From assembly GCA_030549495.1 (NCBI GenBank), contig JAUIRK010000855.1, forward strand, positions 196,001-260,000: a DNA stretch of 64,000 nt, given 5' to 3'. Positions within the stretch are counted from its first letter, which is position 1, and every line of letters begins with the position of its first letter. The position numbers were made by a program, and so were the translations under genes. Below, in pieces: positions 44,826 through 55,160 of the stretch. Under the pieces are notes generated by a model, which saw nothing but the letters and a program-made list of their open reading frames with translations, had not been told where the DNA came from and did no database searches. Origin of the DNA: Nectonema munidae. Taxonomy: Eukaryota > Nematomorpha > Nectonematoida > Nectonematidae.

Positions 44826-45018
44826 CAGCGTTTTTCAAACTTATTTTACTGCGACCCATAGCAAGAACCACAGCTTGCATCGCTAGCCATAATACTTAGA
44901 TGTAAAAAGACAAACTTTGTTGACTAGATTCATTTATTCAGCATCTTTTTTGTCACGCCCCATTTTATTTTTCACGCGACCCACTGAAGGGTAGGGACCC
45001 ACAGTTTGAAAAACGCTG
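44826..45018. mobile_element. Small hAT MITE with CAGCGTTTTTCAAAC ends
   Basis: Inverted ends CAGCGTTTTTCAAAC and GTTTGAAAAACGCTG are perfect over 15 bp. The 8-bp target duplication is gtctaaat (44818-44825) and gtctaaac (45019-45026). 193 bp. Inserted in the left part of the piggyBac element. Confidence 0.92.
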
Positions 45019-45026
45019 GTCTAAAC

Positions 45027-45385
45027 CATTGGTTCTCAACCTTTTTTTTATCCATGGGTCCCTTTTCTCTCCTTTTTTTATTAGTGGACCCCTCATAAAA
45101 ATTGGAGATAAAAAATATTTTATTTTAATATTTTTCACTAATAAAATTTTCAAGTTTTTGATAAAGAAAATAAAATATAATTAGAATTCATATTGAAATG
45201 AAAGCAAACCAATTTTAATTCAATTTTTATAATAATTATAGTGAAAAATTTACTTTTTTTAAATAAAAATGGTTATGAGCTGGTTTTCTTCATTTTACCA
45301 TCAAAATATCATTGAGCATATCCAATTTATAATATTTCGCATATGGACCCCTGAATTATTATGTGGACGCCGGTTGAAAAGCCCA
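45027..45385. mobile_element. hAT MITE with CATTGGTTCTCAACC end
   Basis: The left end CATTGGTTCTCAACC and the decayed right end CCGGTTGAAAAGCCC (canonical GGTTGAGAACCACTG) enclose a 'gggtccctttt...ggacccctg' body common in this hAT group. It starts at the base after the target octamer of the preceding hAT, so the two insertions abut. Confidence 0.7.
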
Positions 45386-45688
45386 GGAAACTAAAAATTC
45401 TTTATATCACTAGAAGCCTCTTTTATGCATGATTTATTTGTTTGTAGAAATGCGTACATCGGTAAGTTGTCGTCAAAATTATATTAGAAGTATATGAAGT
45501 ATATAAATAATCATCAGATCAGTATATATTTCTATTATTCTTGTGACCTTAAAACAATTTTCATTGATATTTTTCCTTACTGTAAACAGACGAGCCACCC
45601 TTATATCTGTTTACAAATTATCTGGCCTTGAAGCATTTTTCTATGAAAAGCGTATTCATATCATAAATTCGAAAACTCGTTCATTATA

Positions 45689-47545
45689 ATGTCTTCCATC
45701 TTCGGTTGTTTCTCTTCTTCCGAGTTGAGCATTTCTTCTTATATATACTCTCATGATTCTGAAACCGCAACATATGTATATGAGGATTCTCAATCTTCGG
45801 ATGAAACTTTTAGTGTTTCGGATAGTCTTGTTGCTCCGGATGGTACCATTTTTCAATGGGAACCTTTATCCTCAACATATGGCAGACCATTTTCACAAAA
45901 TATTAGAAATCGTTGGAGTTCCTTGGATATTTTCAACTATTTTTCACTCAAGAGATTATTTGTTACATATTTCGCTGCACTAAAACAAAAATGGATGAAG
46001 TTTTTTTGCAAGTTTATTTAATTTTCTCTTTCATTTGTATGTAACCTAATTCTGAATGTTGAAATAAGATTAGGGATGTAGCAATTCCACATTTTGCATA
46101 TATTATATTTGCCATTCACCGATTCCGATCATGATTCCTATACCTTGTTTTACCATAATTTTGCCAAAACATTAGGGACGTACGCCCTTAAAAATTTTAT
46201 TGGGGGTGTGAAACCCATTTTGCAAAACCATGTCGTCCTTCTGAATGTGCGTCTCTCTCTGTACAACCATGTATATGTATATATACAACCATATACATTT
46301 ATATATGTATTATATATAATTTTACCTTGGCTATTATTTATCTTATTTTTAAGTTGAAAAATTTGAAAAAAAATTGCAATTTAAAATCGATTTACAATTA
46401 TATAATATCCACAAATTCAAAAAACTTAAATAGGCTTTTTCATAAAAGTTTTTAAAATAACAAATAAGAGACTAATTGTTGCTTTAATTGAGCTTTATCT
46501 AATTTAATAGTTAAAAATTAAAATTAGAACTTGTCGTGTTAAAATGCACAAAATTTTTCCCCAACTTCGCAAGTTGGTAGCCTCTACTACCATTTCGGCT
46601 GCGATCCTCCCTAATGAAGGTTTTAAAATGGATAAAAATCGTATTGATTATATATCGTGCTTATAACTTTTATGACCTTCCACCTTCAAAATTTTAAAAA
46701 ATAAATGATTTGAGTCAGTAATTTTTTGACTCATAAATAAAAAACTGCTAATAGACTTTTTTTATTTTGTAGAAGTGAAATTAATCATTAGCAAAATTTG
46801 AAATACTGTTATGATACGTTTTCAATTTGTGATTTGTTCGCGTATTTTTCTACTCTTTTTTTCATTGGTCAAGCTAAAAATAAACGCCTTGAGATAAAGT
46901 ATCTATTTTCACAAAAAAACGGAGAGCATTTTCTCAAAGCTGTGATGAATTGAGATATGTTCTCATCCGCTTTGATGTCAGGAGGGAAAGAAATCTCAAC
47001 GATAAGTTGTGCCCAATTCGAATCCTACATGATCATTTTTTTCAAAGCTGACATAAGTATTTCACTCCTCATGAATATGTTACCATAGATGAGCAACTTA
47101 TAAAGTTTCGCGGCAAATCTTCTCTGAAAATTTAAGATCGCTGGATTATACAAAAGTACAATTATCCAGAATTTTTTCCTTCAACTCGCAAAAGTGGGAG
47201 AAAGTACTTCATCAGAGATTTATCGTTGAAGTTAAGTGAACTATCAATGCGAGCAAGGTGCAATGATCCATTTACACACCGTCTTACAAGAGATCTCATA
47301 AGTTTCTATGGAATTGAGCAAGATTCAATTCAACCATCTACTTCTACACGAGCATATTATTATGTTTCCACTTGTAAACCTAGAAAAAGAACCACAATAA
47401 AGTGTTCTAAATGCAACAAATCAGTCTGTAAATCGCATACAATTTATTTGTGTGAAAAATATGACAAATATTTCATATCTTCATATTTTTTTATTATCAT
47501 TGAAAATTGTAATGCTTTGTTTTTAACTAATTTCATTTTTTCTTA
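45689..47545 (+). pseudogene. piggyBac transposase pseudogene
   Basis: N-terminal acidic/Ser-rich region (SSIFGCFSSSELSISSYIYS...SQSSDETFSVSDS) leads to DGTIFQWEPLSSTYGRP. The catalytic-region motif TIDEQLIKFRGKS lies near 47085 (first catalytic Asp context present). The C-terminus has SIQPSTSTRAYYYVS then CSKCNKSVCKSHTIYLCEKC-like Cys-rich residues (47402-47460), the piggyBac zinc-binding tail. Frame breaks and a large missing middle make it non-functional. Confidence 0.82.
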
Positions 47546-47740
47546 ATTTTAATCTAAAATAAAGCGTTTTTAATGAAATTTTTTCTTTTTTTATAAAAAA
47601 TTTTTTTCTGAGAAAAATTAAGGCTGTTATAGAAATATACATGATAATTTGAATATAGGGTTTGTATATGTTAGTAGGCTAAATCTGCAATTCAAAAATG
47701 TATTGGAGTAAAACTCCCAATTCTGTCTTGCGAAGGTTAA

Positions 47741-48496
47741 TAAATATAAAGAAAATTTAAATTGCTAAAGGTTGATACTTACAAAAAAAATAAAAGTACA
47801 TTCTATCTTTTTAGATAAAATGAAGTTAAAAATTATCAAGAAAAGTTTATTTAATATTTATGAAAGGCCTTTTATATATTGTAGAGTTTACAAACAATAT
47901 AAAATAGTTAATTTTTATAATTATTTGAGTTACATTTTATAATCTAGTTTAAAATGTTGTCATTTAATTGATTGTTTGATAGATTGATTGATTAATTGAT
48001 TGGTTTGTAATGATACGGCTTGTAGATTACATAAAATTCGAAAGCCTGCATTTGAGCTTATAGTAATTTGATATGTAGGATGTTTGTATACATCGTTGTC
48101 ACAAGAAAGGTGAAAAGGAGAGGTAAGTTATAGAGAAGGGCATGCGGCAAATAAGGTTTAGTACCAATGCTGTTCACAAGGGAGGATTCTGAATTAAGAT
48201 GTTTTCTATGGATTTTATAAGTTTGAAAATTCTATCGATTAGACAAGGCTGAATAAAAATTTCAGATAGCGAGTTGATCCAAATGTTTTCAGCTCGTATA
48301 GCATTTAATTGATGATTTTCTTCAGATCAATGAAATAAGGAGCAGAGAATTACGAACGGAGATATCGTACTTCCTCATTCAATGCTACTGCTTTCTATTT
48401 ATAGTAAGAAAAATAAGAAATAGAGAAAAAAAATTATTGTTGAAATAACTATAGTAAACACAAAAAAATATGATCAACTATTAATATAATATATAG
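47741..48496. other. Intergenic, nothing recognised
   Basis: AT-rich, with a short imperfect (TTGATTGA)n run near 47965-48000. Confidence 0.55.
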
Positions 48497-48837
48497 CAGG
48501 GGTGGCCAAACTTTTTTTATATAAGGGCTACTTTTTTTTGTAGACCGTGGCCCGATAAAAATTTTTATATAGTTTTGAAATTCGTATATAAATCAGTTTC
48601 AGTCTTAAAATAAATGCATTTAACAATGTAATTTTGTTTTTACTTTGATATTGTTAAAGTTTTTTATTTTGATATTTTAAAACAAAAATACTTTATATTA
48701 TAATAGTTTCTTTTTTGATGATTATCTAACCAGTTTTCACATTATCTTAAAATTAAATTCTAAATTCTATATGTTTTCAACTACCAACTTAGAAAAAACT
48801 TACAATTTAAAAAATTGTAAATTGTAAATGTAAATGT
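48497..48837. mobile_element. hAT terminus (CAGGGGTGGCCAAACT), partner not found
   Basis: The end sequence caggggtggccaaacttttt followed by agggctac and tagaccgtggcccg is a classic hAT-type terminus. The opposite inverted repeat was not located before the next repeat, so the right limit is arbitrary. Confidence 0.5.
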
Positions 48838-48852
48838 AATTTTTACTGCGAA

Positions 48853-48988
48853 TAATAGTGAATAATAATCAGAATGATATTAAAAAGAGTGATTTTTAAG
48901 AGGTGCAACGCCTTTATATATGGCTTATGTACGGTGGCCCATCAAACCAACTTACAAACTATAAACTCACAATAACAGTAAATGTAAA
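48853..48988 (+). repeat. Copy of the 'agtgatttttaagaggtgca' repeat (G1)
   Basis: aatcagaatgatattaaaaa, gagtgatttttaagaggtgc, then gtacggtggcccatcaaacc and aactataaactcacaataac. The same string occurs at 53462-53584 and 55190-55303, and the first part at 53241-53296. It is cut off at 48985 where the hAT copy begins. Confidence 0.85.
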
Positions 48989-50076
48989 TTGTAAATGATG
49001 CTGAGTAAAATGAAATAATGCGATCTTAATTTTTTGTTTGCACAATTATAATTTCATTTTATACACTTGCCCCTGAATCAATCACATTTTTTCATATAAA
49101 CATCGCAGCGTGTCTAGTAGACTCTTTGCCTTTAGACTACATTCACTCATAAAACTATCTAACTTTCAGTTATTTGTTTTCTCTATGAATCAAATATCCT
49201 TTCATCAATTCCTGTAATGTGCCTGGTAGACTACTTCATTTTTCAAATGAAAAGCCTATTCCACCCCCTAACAATTTTGGATTTTTTTAAACTAGTGTAT
49301 ATTCTGCAAACTTAATTAAAATATTTTTGCTGGAAGTATAGTATTTAAATTCACAAATTTTGTAGAAAAAATTATAAAGTAGTCTTATAAATTTAGGACT
49401 TTAGGTATGCGCTGAATACACTTTATTTTAAAGGGTCGACAGACATTTTGCCCCATAGACAATTCGCCCCATGGACAAATTGTCTCATAGGCTATTTGTT
49501 TCATCCATCTTTGTTTATTATATGTGTAAAATTATTAAAAAATTTTATAATCTTGTTTATTTTATCCCTATTAAATTATTTCAAATTAATTATTTTATCT
49601 GTTAATTTTTTTATCACTTTTAAATAATTTAAAATTATTGATGATGAAATTGAAGAAAAAGATAATTACAATGATATTACAATTACAAGATATTAATTTT
49701 TATTTTGTTTAAAAATCTTAAATATTTGTTTCATTTATAAAATAACTGCCTTTCAAAAAACAATTCTTCAAAAAACTAAGTAAAATTAAAATATAGCTAT
49801 TTTTATTGAGATGAGTTGTGATATTAGGCAAAACGTTCATATGCCAAACCGTTTTACGAAAAATAGTCTTATGAAAAAGGCATAAAAGTGTCTTAAAAAA
49901 TTGAAAAAACGGTTTTATAAAACAATAGTGCTAATTGATCTGCATAAATAGAGTAAATTGTCAATGGCAAGAATTGTATTATAAAAATAGAGCAAATTTT
50001 TAATGGAAAGAATTGTCTTATAAAAATAGGACTGGAAGTTTTAAAAAATAATAGAGCGCATTCTCTTATAAAAATA

Positions 50077-52215
50077 ATGGGGCAAATTGAGCATGAGGTA
50101 AATCGTCTTTTGCCAACAATCAAAAAAGATCTAGTAAACGAATTTTTTTATTTTTTCGAAAACTTGATCTTCAATATTGACCGAAATAACGTCAATATTT
50201 TCTGTGGGGATTTTAATTTTGATTTATTTCAAATGGAGAACTTTTCAACTCAAAAGTTCTTTAATTTGATAATAGCTGGCTCACTAATTCCAACTATTAC
50301 CCTTCCAACACGATACGAATCTGAAACCTTAATTGATAACTTTTTTTTAAATGAAAATAATGTTGACTATAAATCATTCAATTGTATGTCCTTTTTTTCC
50401 GATCATATACCGATACTTTTATCTCTCAATTTTAAAGTTAATAAAATAAAAGAAAAGTTAAGAGAAAAATTCAACCGGAACTTATTCTCTTCATTGTCTA
50501 GTCAAATAGATTGGGTTTCAATTATTGAGTTGTACCCAAATAACCCTTCAAGAATTTTTGAGCAAATGATTTCTCAAATTTCTTACATGGTCAATGAGTG
50601 TACTTCATTTGTTAAGTTTAGTACCAACAAATACAAGGAAAAATTTAGTTCCTGGATCACTGATGAAGTCATACAAATGATAAAATTACGAGATAAATTG
50701 CGTCGAAAATGCAAAAAGAGTACTGATTTGAACATTAAAAAAAAGTATACTTTATTAAGAAATCGTATAAAGTATAAGATAAAGGTGTTGAAGCAAAAGT
50801 ATTACTCAACGGTTTTTCACAACAGTGATACTACTCAGAAAACTTGGTCAAGTATTAACATGATCCTAAAAGGAAAGAAAAATAACAAAATATTAATTAA
50901 AAGAGATAATCAGTATTATGATGACTTTACCCTTGCAAACATTTTCAACGAAAGCTTTGCTTGTATTCAAAATGATTCGTTGCCAAATCGGAAAAACTTT
51001 AATTTTCTTGACAATACAATGAATTTTTTTGAATTCGAACTGTGTTCTAATGAAATTCTATTATCCGTTATTGACAAAATAAAAATGAATGAAGCGAAAG
51101 ATATATATGGGATTTCCATAAATCATTTGAAGTTAATAAAATCTGACATTTGTATTGTTTTGTGTGAAGCTATCAATCTCTGCTTAATAAGTTGCATCTT
51201 TCCTGAAATCCTTAAACTACATAAAGTTGTTCCAGTGCATAAGAAAAATGATAGGAACTGTATTGATAATTACAGACCAATTTCAATTATTCCTGCAGTT
51301 TCTAAAATATTTGAAGAGTTCATTCATTTTCAGCTAAAAGCTTATTTGAACTCAATAAATTACTTGAATGACCATCAATTTGGATTTCGCCAAAATTACT
51401 CCACTGAGTCTTTTCATTCATGTTTGATTCATAAAGTAGTCAATATTCTAGAACAGAAGGATGATGCAGTACTTTTTCTATTTGACCTGTCAAAGGCTTT
51501 TGATAGAGTTAATCACTCGACAGTTTTAAAAAATTTGAATCAATGTGGTTTTAGTGAAAACGCTTTACTTTTTCTGAACTCATATCTCACAAATAGACAC
51601 CAAATTGTTAAAGTTAATGATGCATTTTCTGGAAAATTATCAATAGGAAATGGTGTCCCACAAGGTTCGATTTTGGGGCCAATACTTTTTAATGTCGCTA
51701 TCAACAGCATTTTCTTCCTTGATACATTTTTTGAATTTCTGATATTTGCAGACGACATTTGCGTATACTTTCCAATATCTAAAATAAAATATGGTCAATT
51801 TATCGATACAATATGTTTGAACAACAGTCTAGATAAACTTTACAGTTGGTGCTCTGAGAATAATTTAATTTTGAGTAAAAACAAATCTAAATGCATGATA
51901 ATCTCAAATAAAAAGAGAAAATATAATTTTTTGGAGTCTACTGGAATTCCTGAAGTAAGTAGTATGAAAATACTTGGGTTACAATTTGATAATAAAATGC
52001 AATTTAGGCATCATATAGATAAATTAGCTCACGACCTGAATCGAGTGATCGGTATACTATACTTTACTAAAAATATTTTTCCTTTGAATATTAAACTTAT
52101 GCTTTATAAACAATTGTTCATTTCTTATATAAACTATAGCATTATAAACTGGTATCCAAAAGGTAAAAAAACGAATACAAATTCTTCAAAAAAGGGCTAT
52201 CAGAGTGATTTTTAA
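50077..52215 (+). CDS. LINE ORF2: partial endonuclease and reverse transcriptase
   Basis: Open for 712 codons, though the first dozen or so belong to the surrounding repeat. Domains: C-terminal part of an APE-type endonuclease with NIFCGDFNFDLF (residue ~43) and the FSDHIPI motif (~108). RT blocks follow: VVPVHKK (~384), NYRPISIIPAVSKIFEEF (~400), NDHQFGFRQNYSTESF (~430), FLFDLSKAFDRVNHS (~467) and GNGVPQGSILGPILFN (~525). The catalytic LIFADDICVYF is at ~556, and SKNKSKCMIISNK follows. The catalytic pair FADD is intact, so the RT core looks recently active. The reaction is target-primed reverse transcription after nicking DNA, but the missing endonuclease N-terminus makes this copy non-autonomous. 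The C-terminus continues in another frame (52340-52567). Confidence 0.92.
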   Translation: MGQIEHEVNRLLPTIKKDLVNEFFYFFENLIFNIDRNNVNIFCGDFNFDLFQMENFSTQKFFNLIIAGSLIPTITLPTRYESETLIDNFFLNENNVDYKSFNCMSFFSDHIPILLSLNFKVNKIKEKLREKFNRNLFSSLSSQIDWVSIIELYPNNPSRIFEQMISQISYMVNECTSFVKFSTNKYKEKFSSWITDEVIQMIKLRDKLRRKCKKSTDLNIKKKYTLLRNRIKYKIKVLKQKYYSTVFHNSDTTQKTWSSINMILKGKKNNKILIKRDNQYYDDFTLANIFNESFACIQNDSLPNRKNFNFLDNTMNFFEFELCSNEILLSVIDKIKMNEAKDIYGISINHLKLIKSDICIVLCEAINLCLISCIFPEILKLHKVVPVHKKNDRNCIDNYRPISIIPAVSKIFEEFIHFQLKAYLNSINYLNDHQFGFRQNYSTESFHSCLIHKVVNILEQKDDAVLFLFDLSKAFDRVNHSTVLKNLNQCGFSENALLFLNSYLTNRHQIVKVNDAFSGKLSIGNGVPQGSILGPILFNVAINSIFFLDTFFEFLIFADDICVYFPISKIKYGQFIDTICLNNSLDKLYSWCSENNLILSKNKSKCMIISNKKRKYNFLESTGIPEVSSMKILGLQFDNKMQFRHHIDKLAHDLNRVIGILYFTKNIFPLNIKLMLYKQLFISYINYSIINWYPKGKKTNTNSSKKGYQSDF

Positions 52216-52805
52216 TTTGAAAAAGAATGAGCACACATCGGAAATCTTTATTTAAAATAATATTCTGTGCATTGAAGAGATTTTCAAACAAAGGATCGGT
52301 GTATTCCTCTATAAGTACTTCAACGGTCATTTACAAAATGTGTTTGGGCAAATGATAAGATATAATGAAAATCCGAAATATATCACTAGGAATTCCAATA
52401 AACCCCTGAAAGTTTCATACAGACTTAAAAGTTCAGATATCTCACTAGTAAAAAAAGTAAATGAGTTTTATATTGAAAATTTACAACTTTTCGATCATAT
52501 ATCTATATCTTTGCTTACATTCAAAAAGAGAATAAAATATCATCTTTTAAGTTCGCGTTTAAACTAGTTCATAATCTAAATTCAAATTTTTAGCATGTGA
52601 AACTTTAAGCTTACTTGTTTGTTACGAAATTGTTATTATCTACAAATAACTAATCGGGAAAATCTGAGTAACGGCCATTTTGGCTATTGATTTATCCCAT
52701 AACGATGATCTTGTACAATATCTGAATGTTCATATTATGAGTATACATGCACTCATTTTATTTAATTATGATTCTTTTGAACTTTTTCATATCAATAAAT
52801 TTTTT
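50115..52805 (+). mobile_element. LINE (CR1/jockey-like non-LTR retrotransposon), 5'-truncated
   Basis: Inserted inside foldback element F1. It lacks ORF1 and the first part of the endonuclease, as 5'-truncated LINEs do. It keeps the rest of ORF2, with a frame change after 52215, and ends near a TC-rich microsatellite. The start is placed where the F1 units give way to endonuclease-coding sequence. Confidence 0.88.
52340..52567 (+). pseudogene. LINE ORF2 C-terminal tail, out of frame
   Basis: RYNENPKYITRNSNKPLKVS then LLTFKKRIKYHLLSSRLN is the usual end of this LINE class (tail ending F.KRIK..L). It follows the RT frame after at least one frameshift between 52200 and 52340. Confidence 0.75.
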
Positions 52806-52806
52806 T

Positions 52807-52843
<37 letters not shown>
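52806..52843. repeat. (TC)n microsatellite at the LINE 3' end
   Basis: Mostly uninterrupted CT/TC dinucleotides with one TT break. Sits at the junction between LINE and F1 units and may derive from the LINE tail. Confidence 0.9.
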
Positions 52844-52844
52844 A

Positions 52845-53140
52845 TGAAAATTATGAGGCGAACTATTTTATGAAAATAATGCGGCAAATTGTTTTATGAA
52901 AATAGTTAGGCGAATTGTCCATTAGACAAAATGTCTTATGAAAATAATGGGGCGAATTGTCCATGAGACAAAATGTATTATGAAAATAATGGGGCGAATT
53001 GTCCATGGGACGAACGGTCTTATGAAAATAATGGGGCGAATTGTCCTATGAAAATAATGGGGCGAATTGTCCATGGGACGAACTGTCTTATGAAAATAAT
53101 GGGGCGAATTGTCTTATAAAAAGAATGCGGCGAAATGTCT
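52845..53140. repeat. Tandem ~40-bp units of element F
   Basis: About seven units of variable length built from 'ggggcgaattgt', 'ccatgggacgaactgt' or 'ccatgagacaaaatgt' and 'cttatgaaaataat'. Each unit is itself partly self-complementary with the units of the opposite arm (gtcc..ggacaattcgcccc), so the arms can fold. Confidence 0.85.
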
Positions 53141-53240
53141 GAGAATATTTGGTCTCCTGTGGTATTTCCAGACACACTTAGTGAAAATTGCAACAAAAAA
53201 TTTCGCCCCCCAATAATTTTGAGGATGTGCGCCCCTGGAT

Positions 53241-53461
53241 CAGAATGATATGAAAAAGAGTGATTTTTAAGAGGTGCAGCGCCTTTATATATGGTATTTT
53301 CAAGAGTCTTGATAATCGATCAAAGAGAGTTTTTTCCCCCCTTTTTCAGGGGACTGACTGAAAGATTTTATTGAAAAGAAATTTTACAAAGCCCAAAAAA
53401 TGATACATAGCACAAATCGTAAAAACACACATAAAAATAGATTTGAGGTGGGTGGGTGGGC
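53241..53461. repeat. Partial G repeat (G2) and spacer
   Basis: Only the first part of the G repeat (atcagaatgatat..aaagagtgatttttaagagg) is present, to about 53296, then unrelated sequence including a ggtgggtgggcg run before copy G3. Confidence 0.7.
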
Positions 53462-53668
53462 GTGAATAATAATCAGAATGATATTAAAAATAGTGATTTT
53501 TAAGAGGTGCAGCGCCTTTATATATGACTTATGTACGGTGGCCCATCAAACCAACTTACAAACTATAAACTCACAATAACAGCCTAGTTTTTAAACAGAT
53601 AAATCGTAATTGAAAAGTGATCATGTCATAATATAAATTATTTATTCCTGTAGAAAATCAGACTATCA

Positions 53669-54181
53669 GTGAAAAGTAGTGATCATGTTCGCAAGAAAGA
53701 GGTTGAATCGTTACGCAAAAAGGCTAATCCTCGCATTGATATTCATAGGCTACGCAACATCTTTAAATTGAAAATGCCTGTAGATACATTCATTTCTGAG
53801 TTGAAGCTAGCTCTTGGATTGAGGGGCCATAAGTCACCAAGCACTTTTGGCATATATAGATCAGCTAAAAACTTTCAAATGGTCATCTTTTATAAAAGAT
53901 TGACCAAAAGTGATCGTGATCTCGTTGATCAAGAGGTAAGGGCTGCAGAGAGCGAGGATAGAAAGCCTAGAAAGACTGCAGGTTTATCTCCAGCCACTAT
54001 GTTGAATTATATCAACTATCTCAACACTGATCGTTTTGAAAAAAATCAATCTTTCCTGACTAATTTGTTTGCTTCCATTTATTACCCTGATGATTTTGAT
54101 AAACATATACAGTCAATTGCAAGCAAGAAGACTTACCCTCATGTGGGTACAGCTACTGCTTCAACTGAAGTGAAGAAGTGA
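53669..54181 (+). CDS. Unrecognised 170-residue protein of the G element
   Basis: An intact frame from ATG 53669 to TGA 54181, followed within about 50 bp by a poly(A) signal (aaataaatttg). It is basic and helical: N-terminal RKKEVESLRKKANPRIDIHR, middle PSTFGIYRSAKNFQMVIFYK, then LTKSDRDLVDQEVRAAESED and LSPATMLNYINYLNTDRF, ending TASTEVKK. A splice-like tgtagaaaatcag lies just upstream. No known domain, catalytic motif or zinc finger is recognised. The start of the same frame is repeated with stops at 55390-55440, showing that it belongs to a repeat. Confidence 0.55.
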   Translation: MKSSDHVRKKEVESLRKKANPRIDIHRLRNIFKLKMPVDTFISELKLALGLRGHKSPSTFGIYRSAKNFQMVIFYKRLTKSDRDLVDQEVRAAESEDRKPRKTAGLSPATMLNYINYLNTDRFEKNQSFLTNLFASIYYPDDFDKHIQSIASKKTYPHVGTATASTEVKK

Positions 54182-54316
54182 TTTCATCAACAGTTGGAAT
54201 CCTATTTTTTGTGTGTTATTTTCATTTAAATAAATTTGTTTTAACTTGTTAAAAAAAAATTCTTCATTTTATTGTTTTCTAATACTTGTTCCATGTCCGC
54301 AATAACAATTCCATCC

Positions 54317-55160
54317 TCATCTTTGTCGGGCACTGGTAATTCGTTTCCTTTGCCAATTAAATCTATTTTTCCATTTCCTCATTGAGATAAAGGTTTTCTT
54401 CCACAAAGAAATTGTAAAAGCATTTTCTACTTGTTCTATTGGTGGCCATACGTCTGAGGCGTCATGGAAGGTTTCTTCTAAAGATTCTTCTTGAGCCTGT
54501 TTGATCGGTGTGCTGTGAACTGCACAAGGTGTTTCGTTTTCCGAATTAGAGTTGGAAGAAGAGAAATTTGAAGTGGATGATGAGAAGGATTCATTAGCGG
54601 ACAAAGATTGAGACTACGTTGCCTTCTTTGCATTTTGGACAGACTTACCTTTGCCTTGTTGTCGAAAAAACGAAGTAGAAGGAGGAGGATTAAGAATAAT
54701 TTACTTATGGATGTTAAAGTGAGACATTAAAGTTGCTCCAATTTGGTTTCTTGCCAGTTCCCATCCTCATTGAGAAGCAGCGCATGCTAAAATAGCTGTC
54801 TCGTTAGGTCATCATTGTTGAGAGAGGAGAGGTTTCTCCCAATAATGGAGAACAAAGTAACAATCAAGTCGTCTTTGGCGTTTCTGTGTTTTGAATAAAA
54901 GCTTCAATGCGCTTTGCAGCTAGCTCCATAGGGGTATATCGCGTTATAAGATCTGGTTTAGATAGATTGTATTCAGCGTACCCTCCTTAGTGCATTTGGT
55001 GAAGGGCAGTAGGAAAAATCGGAGTTTCAGATTTGGTAGTTTGTACTCCCAGGGCTGAAATTCTCTCCAGAAGTTTCCGTAGTCTTCCTTGAGCGCGGTG
55101 ATGGAGCCAGATCTAGTCAAGAAGTTCGTGGCAGATATGTCTTCAGCAGTGGTAATAGTC
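54317..55160 (-). other. Coding-like minus-strand remnant of the G element
   Basis: The open frame 54317-54604 reads SANESFSSSTSNFSSSNSNS then HSTPIKQAQEESLEETFHDA. Further upstream on the minus strand is a coding-like piece, ERISALGVQTTKSETPIFPT and LITRYTPMELAAKRIEAFI (54920-55075). I do not recognise the protein, and it appears degraded. It runs opposite to the 170-codon frame, so the element would be bidirectional. Confidence 0.4.

Larger units (their letters stand above)
44586..47736 (+). mobile_element. piggyBac transposon with both ends, degenerate, with nested hATs
   Basis: The terminal inverted repeats CCTTCGCAAGAC at 44586 and GTCTTGCGAAGG ending at 47736 match over 12 bp, with a shared gtaaaact segment a little further in. 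TTAA follows on the right (47737-47740) and CTAA, one change from TTAA, precedes on the left. The interior holds a broken transposase (45689-47545) and two small hAT elements (44826-45018 and 45027-45385). Confidence 0.85.
49434..53142. mobile_element. Foldback element F, copy 1 (with nested LINE)
   Basis: Left end gtcgacagacattttgcccc, right end (reverse complement) tcagacatttcgccgcatt, forming imperfect inverted termini. The interior near both sides is built of repeated ~40-bp units of the type ggggcgaattgtccatgg + gacgaactgtcttatgaaaataat. They are clear at 52845-53140 and degraded at 49800-50110. The related hAT copy 2 gives the empty site (accaaatattc|...|cctttaaaata). The short copy at 59276-59580 shows the element without a LINE. 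Confidence 0.75.
48989..53238 (-). mobile_element. Non-autonomous hAT (CAGGGGCGCA ends), copy 1, left-truncated
   Basis: The end at 53238 reads ...tgtgcgcccctg, the terminus of the family defined at 57768-60741. The rest is the reverse complement of that copy, split into 53143-53238 and 48989-49433 by the foldback element F1. The other terminus is missing: matching stops near 48990. Copy 2 shows the uninterrupted sequence across the F1 site, so the nesting order hAT, then F1, then LINE is directly supported. Confidence 0.85.

Noticed and set aside
52845-53140. CRISPR-like array
   Set aside because: Units vary in length, have no unique spacers of constant size and lie in a eukaryotic foldback transposon.
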